A stretch of DNA of 46,559 nucleotides from Cyanobium sp. FGCU6 (GCA_024958655.1 JANWUR010000028.1:1-46559), one strand, 5' to 3'. Shown: positions 16,259 through 24,991, numbered from the stretch's first letter. Notes: generated from the letters alone by a model not told the origin. Made by a program: numbers and translations.

Positions 16259-17445
16259 CGCAGCCCCGTGGCGGCGAACGGCAGCTCCGCGTTGACCGCT
16301 TCAATCTCCTGCTCCATCGCCCGGTTCGCCTCCGGCAGCCATTGGCGCAGCAGGTCGTCGAAGCGAGGGTCCGTCCAGCGATGCAGACTCACGCGCTGCT
16401 CGGCCAGAAAACCGCGACGCCGCTTGTGGCGGCCTCCGGCACCGGGATCGAAACACCGGAGGCCCTCGGCGATGGCCCAGGCGATCGGGGCGTAGTAGCA
16501 GACCTCGAAATGGAGATTCTCCAGATCGAGATCACTGCCCCAGTAGCGCCCCCAGAGGGCATCCCCGCCCCTGACACACAACGACATCGCCAATGGCTGG
16601 AGAGGATCGCCGGCCTGCTCATGGGCGCTGAAGACAACCAGTTGCCGGCGGACTTCTTCAGGGGCTTCGGTGAAGAAGGACTCGCTGAGGTACTTGCTGC
16701 CCCAGGGGCCCCAGCGGCTGCAGTGACGGGCATAGAAGGTATGAACGCGCTCCAGCAGGGCCGGGGTGATGACCTCCCCGCTGAGCGGCGTGACGGTGAG
16801 GCCGGCGGCGGCAACGGAACGGCGTTCGCGACGGATGTTGCGGCGCTGGTTGGCGTTGAAGCCCGCCAGATAGTCGTCGAATGACCGGTGGCCCGGATTG
16901 GTCCACTGCCCCTGCTGGTTGAGCCAGGCGGCGCAACCGGCGGCCTGGGCGAGAGGCCGCCAGAGCGGATCCACGTAGAGGAAATTGCAGCTGAGAATCC
17001 GGTTGTGGCGGCAGAAGTCGTCGATCGCCTCCATCATCGTCACGGTGATGGCAGCAGCGTCCTCGGCCGGATCGATCAGGAAGCGATACCCCTCCACAGG
17101 ACTCAGGGGGCTCATGCCGAGCAGCTTGGGGTAGTAGCGAAGACCCAGTTGGTCGGCGAGCTGGGCGAACGACTGGTCGAAGACGAACTCGCCGTAGCTG
17201 TGGCCCTTGAGGTAGAGCGGGGCCACTGCCACCAGCCGTTCGCCTCGCCATACCCCAAGGTGGCAGGGCTGCCAACCTTCCCGAGGCACGATGCTGCCAC
17301 TGCGCTCGAGGTGCGCCAGCCACTCCCAGCCGAAGAAGGGCTGAGCCTCTGCGCTCGTTCGGTGGCTCACGGCCAGGAGTTGCTGCCAACGCTCCCGGGG
17401 AAGCTCGCCCGTGGCCCGATGCCAGCGGATGTGAAGCTCGGCCAT
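16192..17445 (-). CDS. DUF482 / GNAT-fold peptidogalycan-type acyltransferase
   Basis: A 417-residue protein of the DUF482 (COG3146) family, which has a GNAT-like acyltransferase fold related to FemAB-type peptidoglycan enzymes. Visible landmarks are the N-terminal FFGWEWLAHLE, LKGHSYGEFVFDQSFAQLAD, the NQRRNIRRERRSV basic segment, HCSRWGPWGSKYLS, and LHFEVCYYAPIAWAIAEGL followed by a basic GGRHKRRRG loop and FDPGAGG. Substrate is not known; the family name refers to a proposed role in cell-wall biosynthesis. The start at 17445 is chosen because the extension to 17742 is low-complexity. A TAGTTT element lies 32 bases upstream. The gene runs antisense into the unknown secreted protein gene. 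Confidence 0.85.
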   Translation of the reverse strand: MAELHIRWHRATGELPRERWQQLLAVSHRTSAEAQPFFGWEWLAHLERSGSIVPREGWQPCHLGVWRGERLVAVAPLYLKGHSYGEFVFDQSFAQLADQLGLRYYPKLLGMSPLSPVEGYRFLIDPAEDAAAITVTMMEAIDDFCRHNRILSCNFLYVDPLWRPLAQAAGCAAWLNQQGQWTNPGHRSFDDYLAGFNANQRRNIRRERRSVAAAGLTVTPLSGEVITPALLERVHTFYARHCSRWGPWGSKYLSESFFTEAPEEVRRQLVVFSAHEQAGDPLQPLAMSLCVRGGDALWGRYWGSDLDLENLHFEVCYYAPIAWAIAEGLRCFDPGAGGRHKRRRGFLAEQRVSLHRWTDPRFDDLLRQWLPEANRAMEQEIEAVNAELPFAATGLRQPGQAGSVVDPGLEAESGQCL

Positions 17446-17518
17446 GGCCGGGAACGCGGTGGGATCGGGTGCGCGCAAAACTAACGGGAACCCCCCTCCC
17501 CAGAGACCCCAGGACCCG

Positions 17519-17947
17519 ATGGTCCGGCCGTTCTCCCTCTCTCTGCCGCTCCTGGCCAGCCTCAGCCTGGTGCTGGGGATGATGGCGCCAGCCCAGGCCG
17601 GCCTGATGCGGCCGGTGCTGATGCTGATCCGCCCCCAGCTGGAGGCTCGGCTGGCCGAGGTGTGCGTGGAAGCCGCCGCCGGGGGCCAGGAGGACCTGGA
17701 GCGCACCCTGAGGGATCCCTGCCGCAAGATCGCCGGACCCACCAGTCGCTGTCTGATCGAGGAGACCGATGCCAGCGGTCGGGGGCTGGGGGTGCTGACG
17801 GAGATGCTGGGTGGGCGCTTCGGCGATGACAGCGAGGTGGTCGTGAAGCGCTGCCTGGCCCGGATGTTCGGCCTGCCGAGCGACAGCCTGCGGGACGTGC
17901 CGCTTCGGGAGCTGGGTCGCCGTTTCGCCGGGCGAACGACTCGGTGA
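17519..17947 (+). CDS. Unknown small secreted protein
   Basis: A 142-residue protein with a clear signal peptide (MVRPFSLSLPLLASLSLVLG followed by MMAPAQA-G, cleavage near residue 27). The mature part has three cysteines (in EVCVEAA, RDPCRKI and SRCLIEE) plus a fourth in VVKRCLARMFG, which could form disulfides in the periplasm or lumen. I do not recognise the family. It lies between the divergent DUF482 gene and the HpsJ-like gene, 36 bp upstream of the latter on the same strand; a TAGGGT element in that gap suggests the HpsJ-like gene has its own promoter. Confidence 0.75.
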   Translation: MVRPFSLSLPLLASLSLVLGMMAPAQAGLMRPVLMLIRPQLEARLAEVCVEAAAGGQEDLERTLRDPCRKIAGPTSRCLIEETDASGRGLGVLTEMLGGRFGDDSEVVVKRCLARMFGLPSDSLRDVPLRELGRRFAGRTTR

Positions 17948-17955
17948 GGCTTCGA

Positions 17956-17961
17956 TAGGGT
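17956..17961 (+). promoter_or_regulatory. Candidate -10 (TAGGGT) for the HpsJ-like gene
   Basis: TAGGGT (context TTCGATAGGGT) lies 22 bases upstream of the ATG at 17984. It fits the recurring TAnnnT pattern. Confidence 0.35.
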
Positions 17962-17983
17962 CGGGGGGTAACGGCTGTCTGTG

Positions 17984-19126
17984 ATGCTTGCTTCCGAGGA
18001 CCCGACCGATGGACCGCCGTTGGTGGAGCCACGGCCCTCGCAGTCAACCGTGGCGTCCCTGCTGACGGCCGCGGCCCTCGGCTTCTTCGTGATCTACGTC
18101 ACCACGGTGCTGAGCGACGTGCTGCCGCCCCAGCCGTTCGAGCCACGCTGGCAGCGGCTGTTTGTGGGTTCGGTGCTCAACAACGTGGGCTTTCCGCTGA
18201 TCGGCCTGGTGCTGATCCACCTGGCCCGCTACCTGCTGCCGGAGGAACCGCAGCTGGCGCGGCTCACCAGGCGCGTGCAGCAGCTGGCGGTGGCAGCATC
18301 CCTGCTGATGGTTCTCCTGATCCCCCTGCACGCTGCCGCCACCTTGCGCAGCCTGGAAGGTCAGGCTGCTGCCCAGGCCGGGCAGTTGCGCCAGGCCGAC
18401 CAGCGTTACGCCCAACTGCGCCGGGTGATCCTGGCGGCCCGCAGCCCCCAGGAGCTTGAGCAGAACCTCGCCAGCAACGACGGCCCACGGCTGGCCCCCT
18501 CCGATCTGGCCCGTCCCCTGCCCCAGCTGCGCGGGGATCTGCTGGAGGGCCTGGCCCAGGCCCGCAACGCCGCCAGGCGGCAGCTGGCGGGCCCCACGCC
18601 CGCCGAGGTGTGGACGGCGGTCGCGGGGAGCCTGAGGATGGGCACCATCGCGGCCTGCATGGCCATCGCCTTCGCGTCCGGAGCGCGCCGTCCCGGCCAC
18701 GACCAGACCCTGCTGGGCGAATGGCTCGAGTGGCTGAGCCAGCACCGAATGCAACGGGAGGCCCGCCGCTCGGTACTGGCGCTCGAATGGGAGGAGGAAC
18801 ACGAGGAGCGGGAAGCCCTTGAGCGCATCACCCAGCTGCGGCGTGCCCAGGAGGAGGCCCGCCGGCGGGCCATCCGCGAAGAGGAGCTGGAGCAGGAAGC
18901 TCGGGAACGGGAGGAATGGGAAGAGATGGAACGGCTGCAGCGTCAGCGCCGGCTGGAGCAGCAAGAGCGCGAGAGGATCGACCAGGAGGCTCCGGGACGG
19001 CAGGCCCCACCGCGCGAGGAGAGCAGGCTCTGGACGCTCAACAAGGAGTTCGACGACTACTACCAGGAGATCGCGCCTCAGGAAGAGGATCTTTCAGGGC
19101 CTGATCCGCAGGATTCGCGCACGTAA
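17984..19126 (+). CDS. HpsJ-like membrane protein with charged coiled-coil tail
   Basis: About 380 residues. The first 105 hold three hydrophobic segments (VASLLTAAALGFFVIYVTTV, VGFPLIGLVLIHLARYLL and VAASLLMVLLIPLHAA). A periplasmic or lumenal helical region rich in Gln and Arg follows, then a fourth helix near MGTIAACMAIAFASG. This four-helix order resembles the cyanobacterial HpsJ family, named from the Nostoc hormogonium polysaccharide locus. The last 130 residues are an Arg/Glu-rich coiled coil (EEEHEEREALERITQLRRAQ and on), which I do not associate with that family. A GTG at 17981 is also in frame. The 3' end overlaps the reductase gene by 49 bases. Confidence 0.6.
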   Translation: MLASEDPTDGPPLVEPRPSQSTVASLLTAAALGFFVIYVTTVLSDVLPPQPFEPRWQRLFVGSVLNNVGFPLIGLVLIHLARYLLPEEPQLARLTRRVQQLAVAASLLMVLLIPLHAAATLRSLEGQAAAQAGQLRQADQRYAQLRRVILAARSPQELEQNLASNDGPRLAPSDLARPLPQLRGDLLEGLAQARNAARRQLAGPTPAEVWTAVAGSLRMGTIAACMAIAFASGARRPGHDQTLLGEWLEWLSQHRMQREARRSVLALEWEEEHEEREALERITQLRRAQEEARRRAIREEELEQEAREREEWEEMERLQRQRRLEQQERERIDQEAPGRQAPPREESRLWTLNKEFDDYYQEIAPQEEDLSGPDPQDSRT

Positions 19127-19764
19127 CGCAGCAGAAGCTCGCCCCCGCCCAGGTTTCTGTGCTCTCTCAGCACCCAGGCGGCAGCGGCGGGCGCGGAAGC
19201 CCCGGGCGGCAGCCAGAGATGGCTGCCGCCCAGCAGCCGCGGGCAGAGGGTGAGCTGGAGTTCATCAAGTCGATCAGCCACGAGAAGCGACCGGGCCAGG
19301 GCGGCTCCACCGAGCACGGCGACCCGCTCCAATCCGAGCCGACCCAGCTGGGCGAGGGCTGCAGGCCAGTCTGGAAGGGCCAGGGTCCGATCGAAGCCCG
19401 CTGGGGGCTCGGCGGGCTCCTCGGCCACCAGCAGCCAGCGCTCCAGGGGCTGGCGGAAGAACGGCAGCTCAGGAGGCAGAAGGCCTCGGCGGCTCACGAC
19501 GATGGCCACCGGCTGGCGGGAGCGCCCCTGGCAAGCCAGCCGGTTGAGAAGATCCGGCGCGCGGATCAGGCAGGTGGTGCCGTGGCGGCGCAGGGTCTCG
19601 GCACCGATCAGGCAGGCGTCGGCCCAGGCGAGGGCCTCCTCGAGCACACGGCGGTCGCCCGCCCCCCCCAGCTGGGCCGCTCCCCCCTCGGGGGGGGCCA
19701 GCCGGCCGTCGAGGCTCACCGCCAGCACGAGCCTCAGCCAGGGGAGGCCCGGTGGTTCCTGCAC
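19078..19764 (-). CDS. RibD C-terminal-domain reductase (pyrimidine/pterin type)
   Basis: A 228-residue protein with the fold of the RibD C-terminal reductase and dihydrofolate reductase. The N-terminus LRLVLAVSLDGRLAP, then ADACLIGAETLRRH and VAVLGGAALARSLLVADRLD followed by ELQLTLCPRLLGG, are typical NADPH- and pterin/pyrimidine-binding motifs of the family. The start is a GTG ten bases after the stop of the upstream PTPS gene, so the two are almost certainly co-transcribed. This suggests a pterin reduction step rather than riboflavin synthesis, since no deaminase domain is present. The last residues (ESCGSGPERSSS) come from the 49-base overlap with the HpsJ-like gene. Confidence 0.8.
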   Translation of the reverse strand: MQEPPGLPWLRLVLAVSLDGRLAPPEGGAAQLGGAGDRRVLEEALAWADACLIGAETLRRHGTTCLIRAPDLLNRLACQGRSRQPVAIVVSRRGLLPPELPFFRQPLERWLLVAEEPAEPPAGFDRTLALPDWPAALAQLGRLGLERVAVLGGAALARSLLVADRLDELQLTLCPRLLGGSHLWLPPGASAPAAAAWVLREHRNLGGGELLLRYVRESCGSGPERSSS

Positions 19765-19774
19765 GAGGGGCGGG

Positions 19775-20749
19775 TCAGACCCCGGCGAGAGCTTCGAGGG
19801 CAGCCGGCACCATCTCGAGCCTTGGCGTTTCGGCAAACACCTCGGCGGCGTTGTTGGGGCTCTCCTGCAGTCGCACCTTGTGCAGCCGGGCACCGGTGGC
19901 GGCAATCGGCTCGGCGAGAAGGTCGGCGATATGGAGGGCGATGTTCTCGGCCGTGGGCACGCAGTCGGCGAAGTGGGGAACGTCCTTGTTGAGGAAGGTG
20001 TGATCGAAGCGCTCCACCACCAGCTCATCCACCAGCTTCTGCAGCTCGGCGAGGTCGCAGACCATGCCGGTGCGGGGGTCGATCGATCCGCGCACGGTGA
20101 CGTCGAGCAGATAGTTGTGACCGTGGCCGTGGGGGCGGGCGCACTTGCCGTAGATCGCCTCGTTCTCGCCCTGGCTCAGCTCGGGCCGGGCCAGGCGGTG
20201 AGCCGCGGCGAAGTGGGTGCGGATCGAGAGGAAGGCTTCCATGGGCGGATGAGAGGGGCCGACGAGCACGTCGACCCAGAGGTTGGCTTGTTCGTGAAGG
20301 CGGATCCCCATCACCGGCAGATGGGGACGCAGGCGGTCGCGGATGGCGAGGGCCAGGGCCTCGGTGGTGGGCAGACGGCCGCTAGGGAGGGAGAGGTCGA
20401 AGTCCGGCCAGGCCTCATTGAGGAAGCGGAAATCGAGCGGCTCGATCACCTCGCGGCGGATGGCGTGCTTCACCTCCGAAAGGTTGAGCACCATGCCGTC
20501 GCCATCGAGGGGACCCCCCATCGCCACGATCAGCTCGTAATTGTGGCCGTGGCCGGGAGCCCGGCTGCAGGGCCCGAAGCGGGCCTGATTCTGCTCCTCG
20601 CTCAGTTCCGGCAACCGATAAAGATGGCTGGCACTGAAGGTGGCCCGGCGGGTGATCACGCAGGGGCGGCCACGGCCATGGGCGTGGAGGTGAGCGCCGG
20701 GAGGCGCGTCGGCATAGCGGGCGCTCGGGAACGCCCCGGTGGCGGTCAT
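19775..20749 (-). CDS. Two-domain 6-pyruvoyl-tetrahydropterin/6-carboxytetrahydropterin synthase
   Basis: A 324-residue protein made of two tandem PTPS/QueD domains, about 30-160 and 172-306; single-domain QueD is about 120 residues. The second domain has all expected residues: zinc ligands H184, H209 and H211, nucleophile C203, the D249-H250 pair and E296. The first keeps H42, C61, H67, H69, D106 and E153, but the catalytic histidine position reads F107 (LDFRFLN in place of DHxxLN). The enzyme family converts 7,8-dihydroneopterin triphosphate to a tetrahydropterin, for queuosine or biopterin-type cofactors. It is followed by a RibD-like reductase gene ten bases on. Which product is made is unknown. 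Confidence 0.88.
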   Translation of the reverse strand: MTATGAFPSARYADAPPGAHLHAHGRGRPCVITRRATFSASHLYRLPELSEEQNQARFGPCSRAPGHGHNYELIVAMGGPLDGDGMVLNLSEVKHAIRREVIEPLDFRFLNEAWPDFDLSLPSGRLPTTEALALAIRDRLRPHLPVMGIRLHEQANLWVDVLVGPSHPPMEAFLSIRTHFAAAHRLARPELSQGENEAIYGKCARPHGHGHNYLLDVTVRGSIDPRTGMVCDLAELQKLVDELVVERFDHTFLNKDVPHFADCVPTAENIALHIADLLAEPIAATGARLHKVRLQESPNNAAEVFAETPRLEMVPAALEALAGV

Positions 20750-20810
20750 GGCGGGACGATCCTGGGAGCACCATCCTAGAAACGGGGGTGACGGGCCGCC
20801 GACCGCGCCG

Positions 20811-21461
20811 ATGCTCCCCACCGACCAGCCCTCAGAGCGCCTTTCCGATCCCCGGGCCCTGGCCCGCCGCCTGCAGGGGCTGAATCTTTATCTGGTGGGA
20901 ATGATGGGCGCGGGCAAAAGCGCCGTGGGCCGCCCGCTGGCCGATGCGCTTGGGTACACCTTCATCGATGCCGATGACACCCTCGAACGGGTCGCAGGGC
21001 GCTCGATTCCCGAGGTGTTCGCCGAGGACGGCGAGGAGGGGTTCCGGCTGCTCGAGACCCAGGTGCTGAACCAGATCGCCTGCATCCAGCGACTGGTGGT
21101 GGCCACCGGCGGCGGGGTGGTGACCCGGCCACAGAACTGGGGGCATCTGCGCCAGGGCGTGGTGGTGTGGCTGGACGCCCCGGAGCCACTGCTGCTGGAG
21201 CGACTGCGGAACGATCCCACCCCGCGCCCCCTGCTGAACGATGCCGATTCCGCCGCCCGCCTCGGCGACCTGCTCGGCAGACGCCGGCCCCTCTACGCCC
21301 AGGCCGATCTGACGATCCGGCAGGACGGCAGGCCTCCGGAGGCCGTGGCCGCCCAGGTTCTGGCCGCGCTCCCCACCATCCTCAGGGAGCTGACGCCCCC
21401 GCCGCAGGCGCCGGCGACTCTGGTGGATGGAGAGGGCCGCATCACACCGTCGCTGAACTGA
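20811..21461 (+). CDS. aroK: Shikimate kinase
   Basis: A 216-residue enzyme that phosphorylates shikimate in aromatic amino acid and chorismate synthesis. The P-loop GMMGAGKS is at residues 30-37, the shikimate-binding FIDADD follows, and the ATGGGVVTRPQNW motif and the RNDPTPRPLL lid segment are intact. It carries about 23 extra N-terminal and 30 extra C-terminal residues compared with E. coli AroK. The gene diverges from the PTPS gene across a 61-bp gap and converges with CRR7. No other shikimate gene is near. Confidence 0.93.
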   Translation: MLPTDQPSERLSDPRALARRLQGLNLYLVGMMGAGKSAVGRPLADALGYTFIDADDTLERVAGRSIPEVFAEDGEEGFRLLETQVLNQIACIQRLVVATGGGVVTRPQNWGHLRQGVVVWLDAPEPLLLERLRNDPTPRPLLNDADSAARLGDLLGRRRPLYAQADLTIRQDGRPPEAVAAQVLAALPTILRELTPPPQAPATLVDGEGRITPSLN

Positions 21462-21488
21462 AACCCCGGCGGGCAGGCGCCTGGCGGC

Positions 21489-21749
21489 TCAGTGCGGTGG
21501 CTCCAGCCGTACGGCAAACCACTGGATCGCCAGACCGGGCCCCAGATCGAGTTCACAGGCCGTGTCCAGCAGGCGGGCGGCCTGATCGCGGACATCGACG
21601 AGTCCGGCCAGATCGCCGGGCACCTCCTCGAGGGAGGCCAGGTGGCCCTGCAGCCATGCCTGGGTCTCCGAGGCCGAGAGGATGCGCTCCTGGCCGCCGG
21701 GCTCAAGCACCACGTAGTGATCGAGTTCCCGCAGGAGGGGATCGGACAT
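21489..21749 (-). CDS. CRR7 (chlororespiratory reduction 7) family protein
   Basis: An 86-residue protein ending in [20 protein letters not shown] and VRLEPP. This C-terminal block ([11 protein letters not shown] followed by Q-W-x-A-V-R-L-E) is the signature I know from CRR7, a protein needed for accumulation of the chloroplast NDH complex and conserved in cyanobacteria. The N-terminal half ([20 protein letters not shown]) also fits. Start ATG 21749 is chosen over an upstream in-frame extension to 21905 that overlaps the GST gene. ndhO occurs 11 kb away in the same window. Confidence 0.82.
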   Translation of the reverse strand: MSDPLLRELDHYVVLEPGGQERILSASETQAWLQGHLASLEEVPGDLAGLVDVRDQAARLLDTACELDLGPGLAIQWFAVRLEPPH

Positions 21750-21792
21750 ACCGCGCTCCGGAGCGCTCCCATCCTGGCGGCGTCCGCAAAGA

Positions 21793-22512
21793 TCAGTCGA
21801 CGCCCGCCTCGAGCAGGATGCGATCGCGCCACTGAAACAGGGAGGCGAACTCGGGATGGTCGGCGATGCCCGGCACGCCGCGCCCGGCCAGGGGAGCTCC
21901 GGCACCGGCAGGGAAGAGGAGCAGCGACAGCTGGGCCACCACCGCCAGGTCGGCCAGAGTCAGAGAACGGCCAGCGAGGTAAGGCTGGCGGGCCACCAGG
22001 GCGGTGAGCTGCTCCAGGTTGCGCCGCAGCTGGCGTGCCTCATGCTGGCCCAGCACTTCGCCCACCGCCTCGCCCAGCGGCGCGAGGACCCCCACGGGCA
22101 GCCCCCCGACCAGCCGCCGCAGGGGAGCGGGGGTGGCCTCGGGCAACAGGGCGCCCCGCAGGACCGGATCGGCAGCGGCCGCCTGCAGCAGGGCCAGACG
22201 CGCCCCGGCCGCCAGGGCGGTGTCGGCCCAGTCCTCCAGCAGCAGCACCAGGGCCCGGGCGGCCGGATCCACCGGCAGCAGGGCCGGCAGGGGATGGGCC
22301 TCCTCGAGGTGGAGGGCGATGGCGGTGGAATCGGCAATCACCGTGGTGCCATCCACCAGCACCGGCACCTGGCGCTGCCCGGAGAGCCGGAACAGTTCCA
22401 GCTGGCCGATGCCGGGCACCACCTCCTTGAGCGTGGCCTGCAGCCCCTTCACCCGCAGGATCAGGCGCACCTTTTCACAGAAGGCCGAGTGGCGGAACTG
22501 GTACAGGTCCAT
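21793..22512 (-). CDS. Glutathione S-transferase family protein
   Basis: A 239-residue protein with an N-terminal thioredoxin-like domain ([20 protein letters not shown], with S9 and C12 near the usual catalytic position; then QVPVLVDG and [12 protein letters not shown] for glutathione binding). An all-helical C-terminal domain includes [20 protein letters not shown], the conserved hydrophobic staple region. Substrate is not evident. It lies 43 bp upstream of CRR7 on the same strand and may share its transcript. It diverges from the ycf33-like gene. Confidence 0.9.
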   Translation of the reverse strand: MDLYQFRHSAFCEKVRLILRVKGLQATLKEVVPGIGQLELFRLSGQRQVPVLVDGTTVIADSTAIALHLEEAHPLPALLPVDPAARALVLLLEDWADTALAAGARLALLQAAAADPVLRGALLPEATPAPLRRLVGGLPVGVLAPLGEAVGEVLGQHEARQLRRNLEQLTALVARQPYLAGRSLTLADLAVVAQLSLLLFPAGAGAPLAGRGVPGIADHPEFASLFQWRDRILLEAGVD

Positions 22513-22594
22513 GGGAGGGGGGAGGAGCCGAACGGCGCCGCGGAGCCTTCGGGCGGCAGAGTAGCCAGCACCACGCCGATGGAACGGAGCCGCG

Positions 22595-22801
22595 ATGAAG
22601 GACTTCTTCGTGAACGTGACGCGCTACCCGCGTTATCTGATCGCCTTCGGCCTCGGTGTGCTCAATTCCGTGGCGGAGCCACTGGTCCGCCGGGGCCGCA
22701 ACCCGGTCACCGCCGTGGCCATGGTGGGGGCGCTGGTGAGCGGTCTGCTGAGCGTGGTTCTGGTGCTGCGTGCCATGGTGAGTCCAGCTCCCGTTGCATA
22801 G
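22595..22801 (+). CDS. DUF751 / Ycf33-like membrane protein
   Basis: A 68-residue protein beginning [20 protein letters not shown], a close fit to the DUF751 family that includes plastid-encoded Ycf33. Two hydrophobic segments follow ([16 protein letters not shown] and [20 protein letters not shown]). Function is unknown, but conservation in cyanobacteria and plastids points to the photosynthetic membrane. The stop lies two bases before the rbfA ATG, so the two genes are probably co-transcribed. Confidence 0.85.
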   Translation: MKDFFVNVTRYPRYLIAFGLGVLNSVAEPLVRRGRNPVTAVAMVGALVSGLLSVVLVLRAMVSPAPVA

Positions 22802-22803
22802 CT

Positions 22804-23292
22804 ATGGCGCAGGGCCGTCGGGTCGAGCGGGTGGCGGCCCTGATCCGCCGGGAAGTCAGTGAGCTGCTGGTGAACGGCATCCGTGATGAACGGGTCCATC
22901 AGGGCATGGTCAGCGTCACCGGCGTGGAAGTGGCAGGGGATCTGCAGCACTGCCGCATCCGGGTGAGCGTGCTGGGCAGCGAAGAGGAGCGGCAGCAGGT
23001 GCTGGAGGGGCTGAAGGCCGCCAGCAGCTATGTGAAGGGTGAACTAAGTCGCCGCCTGAAGATGCGCCGCACTCCTGACGTGGTGTTCCAGATCGACCGG
23101 GGACTGGAACGCGGAACTGCCGTGCTGGGCCTGCTGAACCGGCTGGAGGAGGAACGACGCGAACGCGGTGAGATCCCTGCCGGCAACATCGCCGAAGAGA
23201 GCGTGGCTGAGGGAGGCGCTGACTTCGGCGACGATGACGACCTCGAAGAGGACGACGAGAACGATGGCCCCAGCGAGGACGACGAGGCCTGA
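22804..23292 (+). CDS. rbfA: Ribosome-binding factor A
   Basis: A 162-residue protein that binds the 30S subunit during late maturation of 16S rRNA. The KH-like core (about 1-120) includes [19 protein letters not shown], then [20 protein letters not shown] and [22 protein letters not shown]-terminal tail of about 30 residues is extremely acidic ([20 protein letters not shown]), longer than in E. coli. The tail may be disordered. It follows the ycf33-like gene by two bases and precedes the glycosidase gene by 16 bases, so the three may form one transcript. Confidence 0.93.
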   Translation: MAQGRRVERVAALIRREVSELLVNGIRDERVHQGMVSVTGVEVAGDLQHCRIRVSVLGSEEERQQVLEGLKAASSYVKGELSRRLKMRRTPDVVFQIDRGLERGTAVLGLLNRLEEERRERGEIPAGNIAEESVAEGGADFGDDDDLEEDDENDGPSEDDEA

Positions 23293-23308
23293 CGCCGGCA
23301 CCGACGCG

Positions 23309-24955
23309 ATGACGCCGCACCAGCCTCTGCCCACCGACCTGCGCCACCGGGTGGCCGAGCTGCTGGTGGTGCGTGCCAGTGGCCATCTGGGCGATGACCA
23401 GCGCCGCTGGCCCCGCTGGGAACTGGACAACGCCAACCTGCAGCGCCTGCTGGCCGAAGGGGTGGGTGGGGTGATCCTGCTCGGTGGCAGCGCCGCCGAG
23501 CTGCGGCTGCGCACAGGCCAGCTGCAGGCCTGGGCCGGTGGCAGGTCGCTGTTGCTGTGCGCCGACGTGGAGGAGGGCGTGGGCCAGCGCTTCGAAGGGG
23601 CCAGCTGGCTGGTGCCCCCCCTGGCGGTGGGGCGTCTGCATGCCCTGGACCCGCAGGCGGCGCTGGAAGCGTCGGAGCGCTACGGGCGCTGCACGGGGCG
23701 CGAAGCCCGGGCCGTGGGTCTCAACTGGGTGCTCGGACCGGTCTGTGATGTCAACAACAACCCGGCCAACCCGGTGATCAACGTGCGGGCCTGGGGCGAG
23801 GACCCGACGACCGCCGGCGCCCTGGCTGCCGCCTTCTGCCGCGGCCTGCAGTCGGAAGGGGTGCTGGGCTGCGCCAAGCACTTCCCAGGTCATGGCGACA
23901 CCGCCGTCGATTCGCACATGGAGCTGCCGTTGCTGCCCCACGACCGGGCGCGGCTGGAGGCGATCGAGCTGCCGCCGTTCCGGGCGGCGATCGAGGCGGG
24001 GGTGGCGGCCGTGATGACGGCCCATCTGCTGCTGCCGGCCCTCGATCCTGAGCGGCCCGCCACCCTCTCGCCCGCGGTGCTCACGGAGCTTCTGCGCAGG
24101 GAGCTGGGCTTCGGCGGCCTGGTGGTCACCGACGCCCTGGTGATGGAGGCGATCACCGGTCGCTGGGGGGCCGGGGAAGCTGCCGTGCTGGCCCTGGAGG
24201 CCGGGGCCGATCTGGTGCTGATGCCCGCCGATGCCGACGAGGCCCTGGACGCGATCCTGGCCGCGGTGGAAACGGGGCGTCTGGGGCTCGAGCGGATCGA
24301 GGCTGCACGCGAGCGGCGGCGACGGGCGCTGGCGACCGTGGCGCCGCCAGAGACCACCACCGTGTCGGCTCCGGTGGGCCCGCTCAGCACCGGACCGGAT
24401 CCTGCGGACCGACAGCTGGCACGGCAACTGGTGCGCAGAGGTCTGGAGCGCCAGGGCGGGCCGGTCAAGCTCCCGGCATCCGGGGGCGTGAATCTGGTGC
24501 GGGTGGACACCGCGCTGGTCAGTCCCTTTCTCGGAGCCACCGCCCCGGCTCTCACACTGCCGGAGGCGGTGGGCTTCCGCAGCTGCCTGCTGGAGGGGCG
24601 CAGCCCTTCGCCCTGGCGGGCGGATGCGGAGGATCCCGCCGGCCCGCTCGCTCTCGAGCGCCTGGGGCCTGGACCGATCCTGCTGCAGCTGTTCGTGCGG
24701 GGCAACCCGTTCCGCGGCAGTGCCGGCGGCGGCCAGGAGCCGTGGGCAGCCGCCGTGACCCAGCTGCTCGCCGCGGGCAGGCTGGCGGCTCTGGCGGTCT
24801 ACGGCAGCCCCTATCTCTGGGAGGCGCTGCAGCCGCTGCTGGCGCCGGATCTGCCAGCCGGCTGGAGCCCGGGCCAGATGCCCCTGGCCCAGGCCGAGCT
24901 CCTCGGGGCGCTGGGGCTCGGGGACGCCAGCAGCCGGGGCGGCTTCACCGACTGA
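23309..24955 (+). CDS. Glycoside hydrolase family 3 protein (NagZ-like)
   Basis: A 548-residue glycosidase. The first 350 residues form a GH3 barrel with the NagZ-type loop KHFPGHGDTAVDSH at 190-203 (Asp and His of the catalytic dyad) and a candidate nucleophile aspartate in LVVTDALVMEA. That loop marks beta-N-acetylglucosaminidases that act on peptidoglycan fragments. The C-terminal 190 residues form an additional domain that single-domain NagZ lacks. No signal peptide is visible, which fits a cytoplasmic cell-wall recycling role. The start at 23309 lies 16 bases after rbfA. Confidence 0.88.
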   Translation: MTPHQPLPTDLRHRVAELLVVRASGHLGDDQRRWPRWELDNANLQRLLAEGVGGVILLGGSAAELRLRTGQLQAWAGGRSLLLCADVEEGVGQRFEGASWLVPPLAVGRLHALDPQAALEASERYGRCTGREARAVGLNWVLGPVCDVNNNPANPVINVRAWGEDPTTAGALAAAFCRGLQSEGVLGCAKHFPGHGDTAVDSHMELPLLPHDRARLEAIELPPFRAAIEAGVAAVMTAHLLLPALDPERPATLSPAVLTELLRRELGFGGLVVTDALVMEAITGRWGAGEAAVLALEAGADLVLMPADADEALDAILAAVETGRLGLERIEAARERRRRALATVAPPETTTVSAPVGPLSTGPDPADRQLARQLVRRGLERQGGPVKLPASGGVNLVRVDTALVSPFLGATAPALTLPEAVGFRSCLLEGRSPSPWRADAEDPAGPLALERLGPGPILLQLFVRGNPFRGSAGGGQEPWAAAVTQLLAAGRLAALAVYGSPYLWEALQPLLAPDLPAGWSPGQMPLAQAELLGALGLGDASSRGGFTD

Positions 24956-24991
24956 CCCGTGGCCCAGGGCCTGCCGATCCGGCATGGCACC

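Noticed and set aside
21470..21488. CAGGCGCCTG palindrome between aroK and CRR7
   Set aside because: It is a 10-base palindrome with no loop and no T-run. Such strings are common in GC-rich DNA, so it is not called a terminator.
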